A stretch of DNA of 64,000 bases from Azomonas agilis (GTDB lineage Bacteria > Pseudomonadota > Gammaproteobacteria > Pseudomonadales > Pseudomonadaceae), in contig NZ_VLKG01000007.1 in NCBI RefSeq assembly GCF_007830255.1, forward strand, positions 62,001 to 126,000. Reading direction: 5' to 3'. Both the position numbers and the translations under genes were made by a program. The notes under the pieces are model-generated. The model was not told the DNA's origin and did not search any database. It saw only the letters and a list, made by a program, of their open reading frames with translations. Positions 30,331-41,043 of the stretch are shown piece after piece (the stretch's first letter is position 1; the number at the start of each line of letters is the position of its first letter).

Positions 30331-32106
30331 ATGATGCGTAGCCACTATTGCGGCCAATTAAACGAAGGCCTGGAAGGTCAGGAAATCACGCTGTGCGGAT
30401 GGGTACACCGCCGCCGCGATCACGGTGGAGTGATCTTCCTCGATATTCGTGACCGGGAAGGTCTGGCCCAAGTGGTCTTTGACCCGGATCGCGCTGAAAC
30501 CTTTGCTAAAGCCGATCGTGTACGCAGCGAGTTTGTGGTGAAAATCACCGGCAAAGTGCGCCTGCGTCCTGAGGGTGCGCGCAACGCCAACATGGCTTCG
30601 GGTGCTATTGAAGTGCTGGGCTATGAGCTGGAAGTGCTGAACCAAGCCGAAACCCCACCGTTCCCGCTGGACGAATACTCCGATGTGGGCGAAGAAACCC
30701 GCCTGCGCTATCGCTTTATCGACCTGCGTCGCCCAGAAATGGCGGCCAAGCTGAAGTTGCGTTCGCGCATTACCAGCAGCATCCGTCGTTATTTGGATGA
30801 CAACGGCTTCTTGGATGTGGAAACTCCGATCCTGACCCGTGCTACGCCGGAAGGTGCGCGTGACTATCTGGTGCCGAGCCGTACCCATGCCGGTAGCTTC
30901 TTTGCCTTGCCGCAATCACCCCAACTGTTCAAGCAACTGCTGATGGTGGCCGGCTTCGATCGTTACTATCAAATCGCTAAGTGCTTCCGTGACGAAGACC
31001 TGCGCGCTGACCGTCAGCCCGAATTCACCCAGATCGACATCGAAACCAGCTTCCTCGACGAAGACGACATCATCGGTCTGACCGAAACCATGATCCGCAA
31101 CCTGTTCAAGGAAGTGCTGGATCTGGAGTTCGGTGAGTTCCCACACATGACCTTTGAAGAGGCCATGCGCCGCTACGGTTCCGACAAACCCGATCTGCGT
31201 ATTCCGCTGGAGCTGGTAGACGTTGCCGATCAGCTGAGCGGCGTAGAGTTCAAAGTATTCTCTGGCCCTGCCAACGATCCTAAAGGCCGCGTCGCTGCTC
31301 TGCGCGTTCCCGGTGCGGCGAGCATGCCGCGCAGTCAGATCGACGACTATACCAAGTTCGTCGGTAACTACGGTGCCAAAGGCTTGGCCTACATTAAGGT
31401 CAATGAGCGCGCTAAGGGTGTGGAAGGTCTGCAATCGCCCATCGTGAAATTCATCCCTGAAGCTAACCTGAACGTGATTTTGGATCGCGTCGGCGCAGTG
31501 GATGGCGATATCGTGTTCTTCGGTGCCGACAAGTTCAAAGTGGTTTGTGATGCCTTGGGTGCGCTGCGGATTAAGGTCGGTCATGACCTCAAGCTGCTGA
31601 CCTGCGAATGGGCTCCGATGTGGGTAGTCGACTTCCCGATGTTCGAAGAGAACGACGACGGCAGCCTGACTTCTTTGCATCACCCCTTCACCTCGCCGAA
31701 ATGCACTCCAGAAGAGCTGGAGGCCAACCCTGCCGCCGCTCTGTCCCGTGCCTACGATATGGTGCTGAACGGCACTGAGCTGGGCGGTGGTTCCATCCGT
31801 ATCCACGACAAGTCCATGCAGCAAGCAGTATTCCGTGTGCTGGGCATCAGCGAAGACGAGCAGCAAGAGAAGTTCGGCTTCCTGTTGGATGCGCTGAAAT
31901 TCGGTGCGCCGCCCCACGGTGGTTTGGCCTTCGGTCTGGATCGCTTGGTAATGCTGATGACCGGTGCCAGCTCCATTCGTGAAGTGATTGCCTTCCCGAA
32001 AACCCAGAGCGCGGCTTGCGTCATGACTCAAGCTCCGGGTGTGGTGGATGCCAAAGCCCTGCGCGAGCTGCACATTCGCCTGCGCGAGCAAGCCAAAACC
32101 GAGTAA
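30331..32106 (+). CDS. aspS: Aspartyl-tRNA synthetase (bacterial type, possibly nondiscriminating)
   Basis: A 591-residue class IIb synthetase with N-terminal OB fold ([24 protein letters not shown]), motif 2 ([23 protein letters not shown]), a bacterial GAD insertion, and motif 3 ([29 protein letters not shown]). His31 and Gly82 occupy positions that I recall being linked to recognition of both tRNA-Asp and tRNA-Asn in the P. aeruginosa enzyme. If so, Asn-tRNA is made through GatCAB. ATG 30331 gives the Pseudomonas-like start [11 protein letters not shown] start at 30334 is equally possible. Confidence 0.96.
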   Translation: MMRSHYCGQLNEGLEGQEITLCGWVHRRRDHGGVIFLDIRDREGLAQVVFDPDRAETFAKADRVRSEFVVKITGKVRLRPEGARNANMASGAIEVLGYELEVLNQAETPPFPLDEYSDVGEETRLRYRFIDLRRPEMAAKLKLRSRITSSIRRYLDDNGFLDVETPILTRATPEGARDYLVPSRTHAGSFFALPQSPQLFKQLLMVAGFDRYYQIAKCFRDEDLRADRQPEFTQIDIETSFLDEDDIIGLTETMIRNLFKEVLDLEFGEFPHMTFEEAMRRYGSDKPDLRIPLELVDVADQLSGVEFKVFSGPANDPKGRVAALRVPGAASMPRSQIDDYTKFVGNYGAKGLAYIKVNERAKGVEGLQSPIVKFIPEANLNVILDRVGAVDGDIVFFGADKFKVVCDALGALRIKVGHDLKLLTCEWAPMWVVDFPMFEENDDGSLTSLHHPFTSPKCTPEELEANPAAALSRAYDMVLNGTELGGGSIRIHDKSMQQAVFRVLGISEDEQQEKFGFLLDALKFGAPPHGGLAFGLDRLVMLMTGASSIREVIAFPKTQSAACVMTQAPGVVDAKALRELHIRLREQAKTE

Positions 32107-32116
32107 TGCCCTTAAC

Positions 32117-32143
32117 AGCCGATGCCTGCGTGAGGCATCGGCT
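32117..32143 (+). terminator. Terminator hairpin after aspS
   Basis: AGCCGATGCCT (32117-32127) and AGGCATCGGCT (32133-32143) form a perfect eleven-base-pair stem with loop GCGTG, eleven bases after the aspS stop. The following sequence CAGTCAGTCTTCCC has only a weak T-run. Confidence 0.6.
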
Positions 32144-32195
32144 CAGTCAGTCTTCCCAATTGTGTTGAACAGTTTAAGAATCCACGGAGTCAGTT

Positions 32196-32939
32196 ATGGC
32201 GGGTCATTCCAAATGGGCCAATATCAAACACCGCAAAGAGCGTCAGGACGCTAAGCGCGGCAAGATATTCACCAAGCTCATTCGTGAGCTGACCGTTGCA
32301 GCAAAACAAGGCGGAGGCAACCCCGCTGATAACCCCCGTCTGCGCTTGGCTTTGGACAAAGCGCTTACAGCTAACATGACCCGCGATACCATTGATCGTG
32401 CTATTGCGCGTGGGGCCGGCTCCACCGATACCGACAACATGGAAGAGCTGACCTATGAGGGTTATGCCCCGAGCGGTGTGGCCGTTTATGTTGAGGCTAT
32501 GACCGATAACCGTAACCGTACAGCGGCTGAAGTGCGCCATGTGTTCAGCAAGTGCGGCGGTAATTTAGGGACGGATGGTTCTGTAGCCTATTTGTTTGAG
32601 CGCAAAGGTCAGTTGCAGTTTGCTGTTGGAGTGAACGAAGACGCTTTGATGGAAGCTGCTTTAGAAGCAGGGGCTGACGATGTAGTGACCCATGAAGATG
32701 GCTCCATCGAAGTGCTGACCAGTTTTGCCGACTTCATCTCCGTCAATGAGGCCTTAATTAAGGCAGGCTTTAAGCCGGAAAATGCGGAAGTCACCATGAT
32801 TCCTTCCACCACTGCTGATCTGGATTTAGAGACCGCGCAAAAAGTCCTCAAGCTGATTGATATGCTGGAAGACTTGGATGACGTGCAGAACGTCTACTCC
32901 AACGCTGAAATTTCGGATGAGGTCATGGCACAACTGTGA
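32196..32939 (+). CDS. yebC: YebC/PmpR family protein
   Basis: A 247-residue protein with the invariant N-terminus [32 protein letters not shown], and [28 protein letters not shown]. Members were first described as DNA-binding regulators (PmpR). More recent work links the family to translation of proline-rich stretches. It precedes ruvC by 22 bases and probably belongs to the ruv transcription unit. Confidence 0.95.
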   Translation: MAGHSKWANIKHRKERQDAKRGKIFTKLIRELTVAAKQGGGNPADNPRLRLALDKALTANMTRDTIDRAIARGAGSTDTDNMEELTYEGYAPSGVAVYVEAMTDNRNRTAAEVRHVFSKCGGNLGTDGSVAYLFERKGQLQFAVGVNEDALMEAALEAGADDVVTHEDGSIEVLTSFADFISVNEALIKAGFKPENAEVTMIPSTTADLDLETAQKVLKLIDMLEDLDDVQNVYSNAEISDEVMAQL

Positions 32940-32961
32940 TGGATAGGCTGAGGTCTGCACA

Positions 32962-33486
32962 ATGACCGTGATTCTGGGCATTGATCCCGGATCGCGGGTG
33001 ACAGGCTATGGCTTGGTGCGTGATACAGGGCGTGGCTGTGATTATGTGGCCTCGGGCTGTATCCGTACTGGCAGCGGCGAGTTACACGAACGTCTGCAAG
33101 CCGTGTACCGAGGCATAAGCCAGATTGTGACGGCCTATAATCCCATCACCGTAGGGGTGGAGCGGGTTTTTATGGCGCGCAATGCTGACTCGGCTTTGAA
33201 GTTGGGACAAGCTCGTGGAGCCGCCATTGTGGCTTTAGCAGAACATGGGCTGGAGCTGGCCGAATATACCGCCACTCAAGTGAAACAAGCGATTGCCGGT
33301 AGCGGTGGGGCCGATAAGCACCAAGTACAGTTGATGGTAATGCACTTGCTGCGTTTACAGCAAAAGCCCCAATTGGATGCCTCGGATGCTTTGGCCATTG
33401 CTTTATGTCATGCCCATCATCGCCAAAGTCTCAAACCGCATGGCCTATTAGGTATGCAGCGACGAGCTGGGCGTTCGCGTTTTTAG
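32962..33486 (+). CDS. ruvC: Holliday junction endonuclease RuvC
   Basis: A 174-residue resolvase that cuts Holliday junctions as a dimer. The acidic catalytic residues lie in [24 protein letters not shown], and the C-terminal [15 protein letters not shown]. It acts with the RuvAB branch-migration motor encoded next. Length and start agree with the family. Confidence 0.96.
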   Translation: MTVILGIDPGSRVTGYGLVRDTGRGCDYVASGCIRTGSGELHERLQAVYRGISQIVTAYNPITVGVERVFMARNADSALKLGQARGAAIVALAEHGLELAEYTATQVKQAIAGSGGADKHQVQLMVMHLLRLQQKPQLDASDALAIALCHAHHRQSLKPHGLLGMQRRAGRSRF

Positions 33487-33504
33487 TTCTGGGAGACTGA
33501 GTTC

Positions 33505-34116
33505 GTGATTGGACGCTTGCGAGGAACACTGGCAGATAAACAGCCCCCCCACATCATGCTGGATGTGGCCGGGGTTGGGTACGAATTAGAGGTTCCGCTT
33601 CCCACGTTGGGCCGTCTGCCGGCCTTAGGCGAACCCATAACCCTCTATACCCATTTGGTGGTGCGCGAAGACGCTCAATTGCTGTATGCCTTCAGTGAGC
33701 GACGAGAGCGTGATTTATTTCGCGAACTGATTCGCCTCAACGGAGTTGGCCCTAAGTTGGCCCTAGCCTTAATGGCGTTAGAGTTAGACGAGCTGGTGCA
33801 GTGTGTGCAACAGCAAAGTACCAGTACTCTGATGCGTATTCCGGGTGTGGGCAAAAAAACGGCTGAGCGTCTGTTGGTGGAGCTTAAAGACCGGCTCAAA
33901 GGTTGGGAGCCCATCATGGCTCCGGTGTTACCCTTGCTGGATGAGCCTCGTCGAACGATGACGCCAGAATCCCGCGCCGAGACCGATACCATCAGCGCCT
34001 TGTTAAGCTTGGGCTTTAAACCCCAAGAGGCTAGCCGCGCTGTAGCGGCTGTTGTGGAGCCGGGTTTATCGGCTGAAGAACTGCTCCGTCGCGCCCTGAA
34101 AGGAATGCACCTGTGA
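33505..34116 (+). CDS. ruvA: Holliday junction branch migration protein RuvA
   Basis: A 203-residue protein starting at GTG ([15 protein letters not shown]). It has an OB-fold domain, tandem helix-hairpin-helix motifs ([13 protein letters not shown] and [16 protein letters not shown]), and the C-terminal domain III that touches RuvB. It forms the tetramer that grips the junction. The stop overlaps ruvB by four bases (GTGA). Confidence 0.96.
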   Translation: MIGRLRGTLADKQPPHIMLDVAGVGYELEVPLPTLGRLPALGEPITLYTHLVVREDAQLLYAFSERRERDLFRELIRLNGVGPKLALALMALELDELVQCVQQQSTSTLMRIPGVGKKTAERLLVELKDRLKGWEPIMAPVLPLLDEPRRTMTPESRAETDTISALLSLGFKPQEASRAVAAVVEPGLSAEELLRRALKGMHL

Positions 34117-35132
34117 TAGAAGCCGATCGTTTGGTCGCTGCCGTCAGCCGAGACTCTGAAGATCAAGTTGACCGAGCTATTCGGCCCTTATCTCTAGCCG
34201 ATTATGTAGGCCAACCCAATGTGTGCGAGCAAATGGATCTGTTCATTCGAGCGGCGCGGGGCCGTCGGGAAGCCTTGGATCACACCTTGATTTTTGGCCC
34301 ACCGGGACTGGGTAAGACCACACTGGCCAATATCATCGCCCAAGAAATGCAGGTATCCATCAAAAGCACCTCGGGCCCTGTGTTAGAGCGTCCGGGCGAT
34401 TTAGCCGCGCTGCTGACCAATCTGGAGTCGGGGGATGTGCTGTTTATCGACGAAATTCATCGCCTATCGCCGGTAGTGGAAGAGGTGCTTTATCCGGCGA
34501 TGGAGGATTTTCAGCTCGATATTATGATCGGAGAAGGGCCCGCAGCACGCTCCATCAAACTGGATTTACCGCCCTTTACCTTAGTAGGAGCCACTACTCG
34601 CGCAGGTATGCTGACCAATCCGCTGCGGGATCGCTTTGGTATTGTGCAGCGCCTAGAGTTTTACAACACCGAGGATTTAGCCAGTATCGTGAGTCGTTCT
34701 GCGCGTATTCTGGGTTTATCTATGGAGCCCAAAGGTGCTTTAGAAATCGCCCGTCGAGCACGGGGTACGCCGCGTATTGCTAACCGTTTGTTACGGCGGG
34801 TGCGCGACTTTGCCGAAATACGCGGGCAAGGCGTGATTAGCAGTGAGATTGCTGATCAAGCCTTAACCATGTTGGATGTGGATGTCCAAGGCTTCGATCA
34901 TCAAGACCGTCGCTTGCTGCTGACTCTAATTGAAAAATTTGAAGGCGGCCCCGTGGGTTTGGACAACCTAGCCGCAGTCATTGGCGAGGAGCGCCACACT
35001 ATTGAGGATGTTTTAGAACCCTACCTCATCCAGCAAGGCTATTTGATGCGAACGCCACGAGGACGGGTTGCCACCCGACATGCTTACCTACACTTTGGGC
35101 TGCAACCCCATACACCGGAAGTAAATCCCTGA
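34113..35132 (+). CDS. ruvB: Holliday junction branch migration helicase RuvB
   Basis: A 339-residue AAA+ motor. Walker A is [12 protein letters not shown], Walker [10 protein letters not shown], with sensor 1 LVGATTRAG, the arginine finger region LRDRFGI, and a C-terminal winged-helix domain ([10 protein letters not shown] ... [13 protein letters not shown]). It drives branch migration with RuvA. The GTG start overlaps ruvA. Confidence 0.97.
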   Translation: MIEADRLVAAVSRDSEDQVDRAIRPLSLADYVGQPNVCEQMDLFIRAARGRREALDHTLIFGPPGLGKTTLANIIAQEMQVSIKSTSGPVLERPGDLAALLTNLESGDVLFIDEIHRLSPVVEEVLYPAMEDFQLDIMIGEGPAARSIKLDLPPFTLVGATTRAGMLTNPLRDRFGIVQRLEFYNTEDLASIVSRSARILGLSMEPKGALEIARRARGTPRIANRLLRRVRDFAEIRGQGVISSEIADQALTMLDVDVQGFDHQDRRLLLTLIEKFEGGPVGLDNLAAVIGEERHTIEDVLEPYLIQQGYLMRTPRGRVATRHAYLHFGLQPHTPEVNP

Positions 35133-35212
35133 TGTAGAGCCTGAGCTTAGATCAGGATAAACAAAAAAATCTTTTGTTGCCGATTGGCAAGCTAAGGGTA
35201 GGGCACTAGAGT

Positions 35213-35659
35213 ATGCGCGCATCTGACGAAGATCAGGTTTTTGCCTATCACTGCCGGGTCTATTACGAAGACACCGATGCAGGAGGCATTGTTTTTTACG
35301 TTAATTATTTGAAGTTTATGGAGCGTGCGCGCACCGAGTTTCTGCGCCATATGGGCTATGCTCAGTCGCAATTGGTTGCTGAAGAGGGCGTATTGTTTGT
35401 AGTGCGCGCCGTTGAAGCACGTTATCACGCCCCGGCCCGCTTGGACGATGAACTGCGGATAACGGCTGAAGTAGTGCAGCTTAAGCGGGCCAGTTTGTAT
35501 TTTAAGCAGCAGGTGATCCGTGTGGCGACCGGACAGGTGTTGTGTGAGGGGCAAGTGCAAATAACCTGCGTCAATGCCCAAATTTTAAGACCTCAGGCCA
35601 TTCCTGAACGCATGAGGTTAGCCTTTGCACGTCAGGGTCTATCCATTGTGGGAGAGTAA
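35213..35659 (+). CDS. ybgC: Tol-Pal associated acyl-CoA thioesterase
   Basis: A 148-residue hot-dog fold thioesterase with the 4-hydroxybenzoyl-CoA thioesterase signature [28 protein letters not shown], in which the Asp is catalytic. YbgC acts on acyl-CoA or acyl-ACP and sits in the tol-pal operon of most gammaproteobacteria. Two bases separate it from tolQ. Confidence 0.94.
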   Translation: MRASDEDQVFAYHCRVYYEDTDAGGIVFYVNYLKFMERARTEFLRHMGYAQSQLVAEEGVLFVVRAVEARYHAPARLDDELRITAEVVQLKRASLYFKQQVIRVATGQVLCEGQVQITCVNAQILRPQAIPERMRLAFARQGLSIVGE

Positions 35660-35661
35660 GT

Positions 35662-36354
35662 GTGGAAGCCAATGTTGATCACATGTCCATGTGGAGTCTG
35701 GTCAGCAATGCCAGTCTTGTTGTACAGCTGGTGATGCTGTCTTTAGTTCTTGCCTCCCTGACCTCATGGATTTTGATTTTTCAGCGCAGCAGTATGCTGC
35801 GGGCGGCACGTCGCTCATTGGATGCGTTTGAGGAGCGTTTTTGGTCTGGGATTGATCTGTCTAAACTCTATCGTCAGATCAGTGCCCAGCCGGATTTAGA
35901 CTCCGGTTTAGAGCAGATTTTTCGCGCTGGATTTAAAGAGTTTTCTCGTTTACGCCAGCAGCCAAGCGTTGATCCTGATGCAGTGATGGATGGAGTCAAC
36001 CGAGCGATGCGGGTCGCCATTTCCCGTGAAGAGGAAAAGTTTGAGCAGAGTTTACCCTTCCTCGCGACAGTCGGTTCTACCAGCCCCTATGTGGGATTAT
36101 TTGGCACGGTATGGGGGATTATGAACTCATTCCGGGGGTTGGCTCAGGTACAACAAGCAACTTTAGCCACCGTAGCACCGGGCATTGCTGAGGCTTTGAT
36201 TGCTACGGCCATCGGTTTATTTGCGGCCATTCCAGCGGTGATTGCTTACAACCGCTTCTCGGCACGCAGCGAAATGCTGCTCGGTCGTTACTACACCTTT
36301 GCCGATGAGTTTCAAGCCATCCTGCATCGCAAAGTACATGCGGCGGACGACTGA
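35662..36354 (+). CDS. tolQ: Tol-Pal system protein TolQ
   Basis: A 230-residue inner-membrane protein of the MotA/ExbB family with three transmembrane segments (about residues 17-37, 130-155, 165-190). Family motifs are FLATVGSTSPYVGLFGTVWGIM and APGIAEALIATAIGLFAAIPAVIAYN. With TolR it forms the proton-driven motor that energises TolA for outer-membrane constriction at division. The GTG start is preceded by GGAG. Confidence 0.96.
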   Translation: MEANVDHMSMWSLVSNASLVVQLVMLSLVLASLTSWILIFQRSSMLRAARRSLDAFEERFWSGIDLSKLYRQISAQPDLDSGLEQIFRAGFKEFSRLRQQPSVDPDAVMDGVNRAMRVAISREEEKFEQSLPFLATVGSTSPYVGLFGTVWGIMNSFRGLAQVQQATLATVAPGIAEALIATAIGLFAAIPAVIAYNRFSARSEMLLGRYYTFADEFQAILHRKVHAADD

Positions 36355-36365
36355 GACCCTTATTC

Positions 36366-36818
36366 ATGGCCCGAATCCGTAATAGACGTAAACCCGTTGC
36401 CGAGATGAACGTGGTGCCTTACATCGACGTGATGTTGGTGCTGCTGGTCATCTTCATGGTAACGGCTCCGATGCTCAATCAAGGGGTTAAGGTGGATTTG
36501 CCCAAGGTAGCCAGTGAGCCCTTGCCGCAGGATACCAACGCCCAAGTGCTGACCATCTCCATCAAAGCCGATAAGACCTACTATTGGAATGTGGGTAAAG
36601 AAGTAGACGTAGATACGGCCCAAGATACCGCTGTTAGCTTAGACGCTTTGGTGGATGCTGTGAGTAAGATTGTGAGCCAAAATCAGGCACAAAATAAGCC
36701 GATTCAGGTCTTTGTGCGGGGTGATAAAACCGTTGATTACGGCACGGTTATGGCGGTTATGGCAGGCCTGCAACAAGCGGCTGTGGGCAATGTTGGCCTA
36801 ATCACTGAGGCACCCTGA
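36366..36818 (+). CDS. tolR: Tol-Pal system protein TolR
   Basis: A 150-residue ExbD/TolR family protein with a short cytoplasmic N-terminus (MARIRNRRKPVAEMNVVPYIDVMLVLLVIFM). The Asp in the single transmembrane helix is the proton-path residue. The periplasmic domain ends VMAVMAGLQQAAVGNVGLITEAP. Its stop overlaps tolA by one base. Confidence 0.96.
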   Translation: MARIRNRRKPVAEMNVVPYIDVMLVLLVIFMVTAPMLNQGVKVDLPKVASEPLPQDTNAQVLTISIKADKTYYWNVGKEVDVDTAQDTAVSLDALVDAVSKIVSQNQAQNKPIQVFVRGDKTVDYGTVMAVMAGLQQAAVGNVGLITEAP

Positions 36819-38254
36819 TGCAGTATCGTGAGCCTTCCCCTTCGGAAAGCTATTTTTGGCCAACGATTCTGGCGCTGATTCTGCACGCGCTGATTTTTGC
36901 TTTGCTCTTTGTGGGGCTTTCCAATAAACCGGAGCTGCCGGAACCTAAGCCTGTGGTTCAGGCCACTTTGTATCAGCTACCAGCCCAAAGCCCAGCAGAG
37001 CAACCTGCTAAACCTAAGATTGCCAGTGATGCAAAGCGAACGGCTGCTCCCCAGCATGAGCCTGATCAATTAGAGCAAAAGCGTTTAGAACAAGTAGCCG
37101 CCGTGGCTGCGGCCGCTGCTGCGGCTAAATTGGCCGCTCAAAAAGCTGAAGAGGCCAAGGAAGCTAAAAAGGCGGAAGAGGCTAAAAAAGCGGAGCAGGC
37201 TAAGAAAGCTGCTCAGGAAGCCCAAAAACAAAAGGAAGCAGCCTTAGCCAAAGAGAAGGCTGAAGCTCAAGCGAAGGCTGCTTCAGAGGCGGCAAAAGCA
37301 GAAGCAGCGAAAGCCGAAGCGGCAAAAGCCGAGGCAGCGAAAAAAGCGGCTGAAGAGGCCAAGAAGAAAGCCTCTGAGGATGCGGCTAAAAAAGCAGCAG
37401 AAACGGCCAAGAAAGCTGCTGAAGAAGCTGCTCAAAAAGCCGCCCTTGATGCAGCCGCCAAAAAGAAAGCGGCCGAAGAGGCGGCTAAAAAAGCCGCCGA
37501 GGAAGCCGCTAAGAAGAAAGCCGTTGCTGAAGAAACGGCTAAAAAAGCTGCTGAAGAAGCGGCGAAGAAGAAGGCTGCCGCAGAAGAGGCGGCTAAAAAA
37601 GCTGCTGAGGAAGCTGTTAAGAAGAAAGCCGCCGCCGAAGAGGCCGCTAAAAAAGCTGCTGAAGAAGCGGCGAAGAAGAAGGCTGCGGCCGAAGAGGCGG
37701 CCAAAAAAGCTGCTGAGGAAGCTGCTAAGAAGAAGGCTGCCGCAGAAGAAGCGACCAAAAAGGCAGTAGAGGAAGCCGCTAAGAAAAAAGCGGCCGCCGA
37801 AGAAGCCGCCAAAAAAGCCGCAGAGGATGCTAAGAAGAAAGCCGCCGCTGAAGCTGCAGCACGTAAAGCTCAAGAAGATAAAAAAGCCAAGGCTTTGGCT
37901 GAGTTACTGGCCGATGATGTTCAGCGCCAACAGGCTCCTGCGGATAATCGAGGTAGCCAAGTCACTGGCGAAATTGATGGCCTGATTCGGCAACTCGTCA
38001 GCCAGCAATGGCGGAGGCCACCTTCAGCGCGTAATGGCATGAGCGTTACCGTTCTGATTCAGATGCTTCCTGATGGTACTCTGATCGGGGCTTCCGTGGT
38101 GCGCTCTAGTGGTGATGTGCCCTTTGATAATTCTGCGGTGGCTGCGGTGCGTAACGTAGGACGTATCCCCGAAGTGCAGAAAGTAGATCGTGCTACCTTT
38201 GATCGGCTATACCGACAGCGTCAAGTCGTATTCAAGCCGGAGGATTTAGAGTGA
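36818..38254 (+). CDS. tolA: Tol-Pal system protein TolA
   Basis: A 478-residue protein linking the inner-membrane TolQR motor with Pal and TolB. It has one N-terminal membrane helix ([19 protein letters not shown]), a very long Ala/Lys/Glu-rich helical domain II (about residues 85-365), and a C-terminal domain III ([13 protein letters not shown]-type segment onward) typical of TolA, ending VVFKPEDLE. Domain II contains seven near-identical 18-residue repeats (see separate entry). The stop overlaps tolB by four bases. Confidence 0.93.
   Translation: MQYREPSPSESYFWPTILALILHALIFALLFVGLSNKPELPEPKPVVQATLYQLPAQSPAEQPAKPKIASDAKRTAAPQHEPDQLEQKRLEQVAAVAAAAAAAKLAAQKAEEAKEAKKAEEAKKAEQAKKAAQEAQKQKEAALAKEKAEAQAKAASEAAKAEAAKAEAAKAEAAKKAAEEAKKKASEDAAKKAAETAKKAAEEAAQKAALDAAAKKKAAEEAAKKAAEEAAKKKAVAEETAKKAAEEAAKKKAAAEEAAKKAAEEAVKKKAAAEEAAKKAAEEAAKKKAAAEEAAKKAAEEAAKKKAAAEEATKKAVEEAAKKKAAAEEAAKKAAEDAKKKAAAEAAARKAQEDKKAKALAELLADDVQRQQAPADNRGSQVTGEIDGLIRQLVSQQWRRPPSARNGMSVTVLIQMLPDGTLIGASVVRSSGDVPFDNSAVAAVRNVGRIPEVQKVDRATFDRLYRQRQVVFKPEDLE
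37460..37831 (+). repeat. Tandem 54-base repeat inside tolA
   Basis: Seven consecutive units encode variants of [18 protein letters not shown]: 17 residues in the first and last unit, 18 in the other five. Synonymous changes distinguish the units, so expansion is not very recent, but such an array is prone to unit gain and loss. The array lengthens the TolA periplasm-spanning helix. A long minus-strand reading frame across it is a by-product of the biased codons. Confidence 0.9.
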
Positions 38255-39552
38255 CTAAGTTAAGACATCTTGTTTTGATGGGATTTTTAATATTAGTAGC
38301 CCGTATCGGTTGGGCGGCTGACCCTCTGGTTATCACCTCGGGAACAGATCGCTCTACGCCTGTTGCTGTAGTGCCCTTTGGTTGGCAAGGCGGTAATGTA
38401 CTGCCAGAAGATATGGCTTCTATTATCGGAAATGACTTGCGTAACTCCGGTATGTTTGATCCGGTACCGCGTCAAAACATGATCAGCCTGCCGACGCAGC
38501 CTGCCGAAGTGGTGTATCGGGATTGGCAGGCGTTAGGGACTCAATACATTGTTGTAGGTCGTTTACTTCCCAGCGGCAGCCAATTTAATGTCCAATATGC
38601 TTTGTTGAATGTGGCGGCAGAGCAGGTCGTAGCCAGTGGCAGCATTAGCGGTACGGCTTCTCAGTTACGAGATATGGCCCACTATGTAGCGGATCAGGTA
38701 TTTGAAAAACTCACTGGGATTAAGGGTGCATTTTCTACCAAGCTTTTATACGTTACAGCCGAGCATTTAGGGCAGGGTAATACACGCTATACCTTGCAGC
38801 GTTCTGATTACGATGGCGCACGAGCCGTTACTTTACTGCAATCGCGGGAGCCTATTTTATCTCCCAACTATGCTCCTGATGGTCGGCGTATTGCCTATGT
38901 GTCTTTTGAGCAGAAGCGTCCGCGCATCTTTATACAGCACATTGATACGGGGCGACGGGAACAGATCACTAACTTTGAAGGTTTAAATGGGGCTCCTGCT
39001 TGGTCACCGGATGGAAGCCGCTTGGCCTTTGTGCTGTCCCGCGATGGTAACCCGGAAATCTATGTAATGGATCTGGGTAGCCGCCAATTACGTCGTGTCA
39101 CCAACCATATGGCCATTGATACTGAGCCATTCTGGGGTAAAGACGGACAAACGCTATACTTCACCTCAGATCGTGCCGGTAAACCCCAAATCTACAAAAC
39201 CAGTATCAGTGGGGGAGAGGCACAGCGAGTTACCTTCGCAGGTAACTACAACGCCAGCCCTAAACTATCAGCAGATGAGAAGACTTTGGTCATGGTACAC
39301 CGCCAAGAAGGCTACACGGTATTCCAAGTGGCTGCCCAAGATCTGCAACGGGGTACGGTGCGTGTGCTCTCCAGTACCAGCCTAGATGAGTCGCCCTCTG
39401 TTGCCCCCAATGGCACCATGCTAATCTACGCGACCCATCAGCAAGGACGGGGCGTGCTGGTGCTTGTGTCCACAAATGGGCGCGTTAAGACTCCCTTACC
39501 GACAGCCCAAGGTGAAATCCGGGAGCCCTCCTGGTCCCCGTACCTGAACTAA
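38251..39552 (+). CDS. tolB: Tol-Pal system protein TolB
   Basis: A 433-residue periplasmic protein with signal peptide ([22 protein letters not shown]), an N-terminal alpha/beta domain (about 30-165), and a six-bladed beta-propeller with repeated SPDG / YTS-type strands ([57 protein letters not shown]). TolB binds Pal and is released by TolA. GTG start overlaps tolA. Confidence 0.96.
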   Translation: MTKLRHLVLMGFLILVARIGWAADPLVITSGTDRSTPVAVVPFGWQGGNVLPEDMASIIGNDLRNSGMFDPVPRQNMISLPTQPAEVVYRDWQALGTQYIVVGRLLPSGSQFNVQYALLNVAAEQVVASGSISGTASQLRDMAHYVADQVFEKLTGIKGAFSTKLLYVTAEHLGQGNTRYTLQRSDYDGARAVTLLQSREPILSPNYAPDGRRIAYVSFEQKRPRIFIQHIDTGRREQITNFEGLNGAPAWSPDGSRLAFVLSRDGNPEIYVMDLGSRQLRRVTNHMAIDTEPFWGKDGQTLYFTSDRAGKPQIYKTSISGGEAQRVTFAGNYNASPKLSADEKTLVMVHRQEGYTVFQVAAQDLQRGTVRVLSSTSLDESPSVAPNGTMLIYATHQQGRGVLVLVSTNGRVKTPLPTAQGEIREPSWSPYLN

Positions 39553-39605
39553 CTTAATTAATAACCTTAACTAATCAAGATGACACCCTGGGGTGAACTG
39601 ACATC

Positions 39606-40157
39606 ATGGAAATGCTGAAATTCGGTAAAGTCGCTGTGCTGGCTATGGCTCTGGCTGTTGCAGCGGGTTGTTCCTCTAAAGGCGGAGATGCCGCTGGAGA
39701 GGGAGCTGTGGGTGCAGAATCAGGCGTTGATCCTAATGCCGGATACGGTGCAGGCTCTGGTAGTGGCTACGGCTCTGGCAGTGGCTATGGTTCTGGCAGC
39801 GGTGGTGCCGGTGGCTATGATGAAGCGGCCCTGCGTTCTATGACCACTTTCTACTTTGAGTACGACAGCTCAGACTTAAAGCCTGAAGCCATGCGTGCCT
39901 TGGATGTACATGCCCGCGACCTTAAGTCCAGCGGACAGCGCGTTGTATTGGAAGGCCACGCCGATGAGCGTGGTACTCGTGAATACAACATGGCTCTGGG
40001 TGAGCGTCGTGCTAAAGCCGTGCAGCATTACTTAGTGTTGCAAGGCGTATCTCCTGCCCAATTGGAGTTGGTGTCCTACGGTGAAGAGCGTCCTGCGGTA
40101 ATGGGGCATGATGAGCAGTCTTGGGCTCAAAACCGCCGTGTTGAGCTGCGTCGCTAA
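39606..40157 (+). CDS. pal: Peptidoglycan-associated lipoprotein Pal
   Basis: A 183-residue outer-membrane lipoprotein (signal peptide with lipobox VAAGC, Cys about residue 22). A Gly/Ser/Tyr-rich linker (residues about 48-72, repeated GSGYGS) is followed by an OmpA-like domain with [12 protein letters not shown] and [24 protein letters not shown], whose Asp and Arg bind diaminopimelate. Pal anchors the outer membrane to peptidoglycan. The Gly-Ser linker is longer and more repetitive than in E. coli Pal. Confidence 0.95.
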   Translation: MEMLKFGKVAVLAMALAVAAGCSSKGGDAAGEGAVGAESGVDPNAGYGAGSGSGYGSGSGYGSGSGGAGGYDEAALRSMTTFYFEYDSSDLKPEAMRALDVHARDLKSSGQRVVLEGHADERGTREYNMALGERRAKAVQHYLVLQGVSPAQLELVSYGEERPAVMGHDEQSWAQNRRVELRR

Positions 40158-40182
40158 TCGGTCAATAGATAGGTAGTATTCC

Positions 40183-40956
40183 ATGCATAAGCTTCGCTTA
40201 GTCTTGCTACTGTCGGTGATGGGGTTCTCTCAAGCTAGTATGGCCCAGAGTGCGTCATCGCCGGGCGTAGTGGGTGGAGCTTATGCAGGGGGGGGGGTAA
40301 ATACTCCATCTTCCTCAGAAAGTATGCTGTTTATGCAATTGCAGCAGATACAGTCGGAATTGGCCCAACTGCGGGGGATGGTGGAAGAGCAGCAAGAGCA
40401 AATTCGTCGTTTGCAGCGGGAAGGGCTAGACCGCTATCAAGACTTAGATCAGCGTATAAGCGCCGCCGCAAGCCAGAGTGTTTCAGCAGGGTCTCAGCAT
40501 TCAGCGAGCGAAGCTCCCGTAGCGCCAGTTGCTCCAACTAATAATACGGCTGCGGCAGCCCATACGCCGCAACAGTCGGCTGATCCTGAGCAAGAGCGCC
40601 TTTATTACGATGCCGCTTTTGATTTAGTGAAAGCCAAGGATTTTGATCGCGCCAGCCAAGCGTTTAACGCCTTTTTGCGTAAGTATCCGAGCAGCCAATA
40701 TGCCGCTAATGCGCAGTATTGGTTGGGCGAAATCAGCTTAGCTAAAGGAGATTTTAGAGGCGCTGCACAGGCTTTTGGTAGTGTGGTGCAAAACTATCCC
40801 AAGCACTCTAAGGTGCCAGACTCTCTGTATAAACTGGCTGATTCCGAACAGCGCCAAGGCAATACCGATAAAGCCCAAGGTATTTTGCGTCAGATTATTA
40901 GCCAGTATCCTGATAGTTCAGCCGCTCAATTGGCAAAACGTCAGTTAAAGTTATAA
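40183..40956 (+). CDS. cpoB: Cell division coordinator CpoB (YbgF)
   Basis: A 257-residue periplasmic protein with signal peptide (cleavage after SMA), an N-terminal coiled coil (LQQIQSELAQLRGMVEEQQEQIRRLQ) that trimerises, a Ser/Ala/Pro linker, and a C-terminal TPR domain (about 140-255; AAFDLVKAKDFDRASQAFNAFLRKYP). CpoB links Tol function to PBP1B-driven septal synthesis. A strong terminator follows at 40995. Confidence 0.93.
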   Translation: MHKLRLVLLLSVMGFSQASMAQSASSPGVVGGAYAGGGVNTPSSSESMLFMQLQQIQSELAQLRGMVEEQQEQIRRLQREGLDRYQDLDQRISAAASQSVSAGSQHSASEAPVAPVAPTNNTAAAAHTPQQSADPEQERLYYDAAFDLVKAKDFDRASQAFNAFLRKYPSSQYAANAQYWLGEISLAKGDFRGAAQAFGSVVQNYPKHSKVPDSLYKLADSEQRQGNTDKAQGILRQIISQYPDSSAAQLAKRQLKL

Positions 40957-40994
40957 GCACTAGCCGCACACCGCGTTGCTTGTGTTTTTTCGTG

Positions 40995-41027
40995 ACAAGG
41001 ACTCGTAACGAGTCCTTGTGTTTTTTT
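40995..41027 (+). terminator. Intrinsic terminator of the tol-pal operon
   Basis: ACAAGGACTCG (40995-41005) and CGAGTCCTTGT (41009-41019) form a perfect eleven-base-pair stem with loop TAA, followed by G and seven T residues (41021-41027). This is a textbook rho-independent terminator. It ends eight bases before the queE Shine-Dalgarno. Confidence 0.9.
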
Positions 41028-41043
41028 ATTGCACCGGAGGCGG

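Noticed and set aside
30916-32091. A 391-codon minus-strand open frame opposite aspS, and similar ones opposite frmA and tolA
   Set aside because: All are mirror frames of strongly biased genes. The tolA one is a Phe/Ser/Gly repeat created by the Lys/Ala/Glu repeats.
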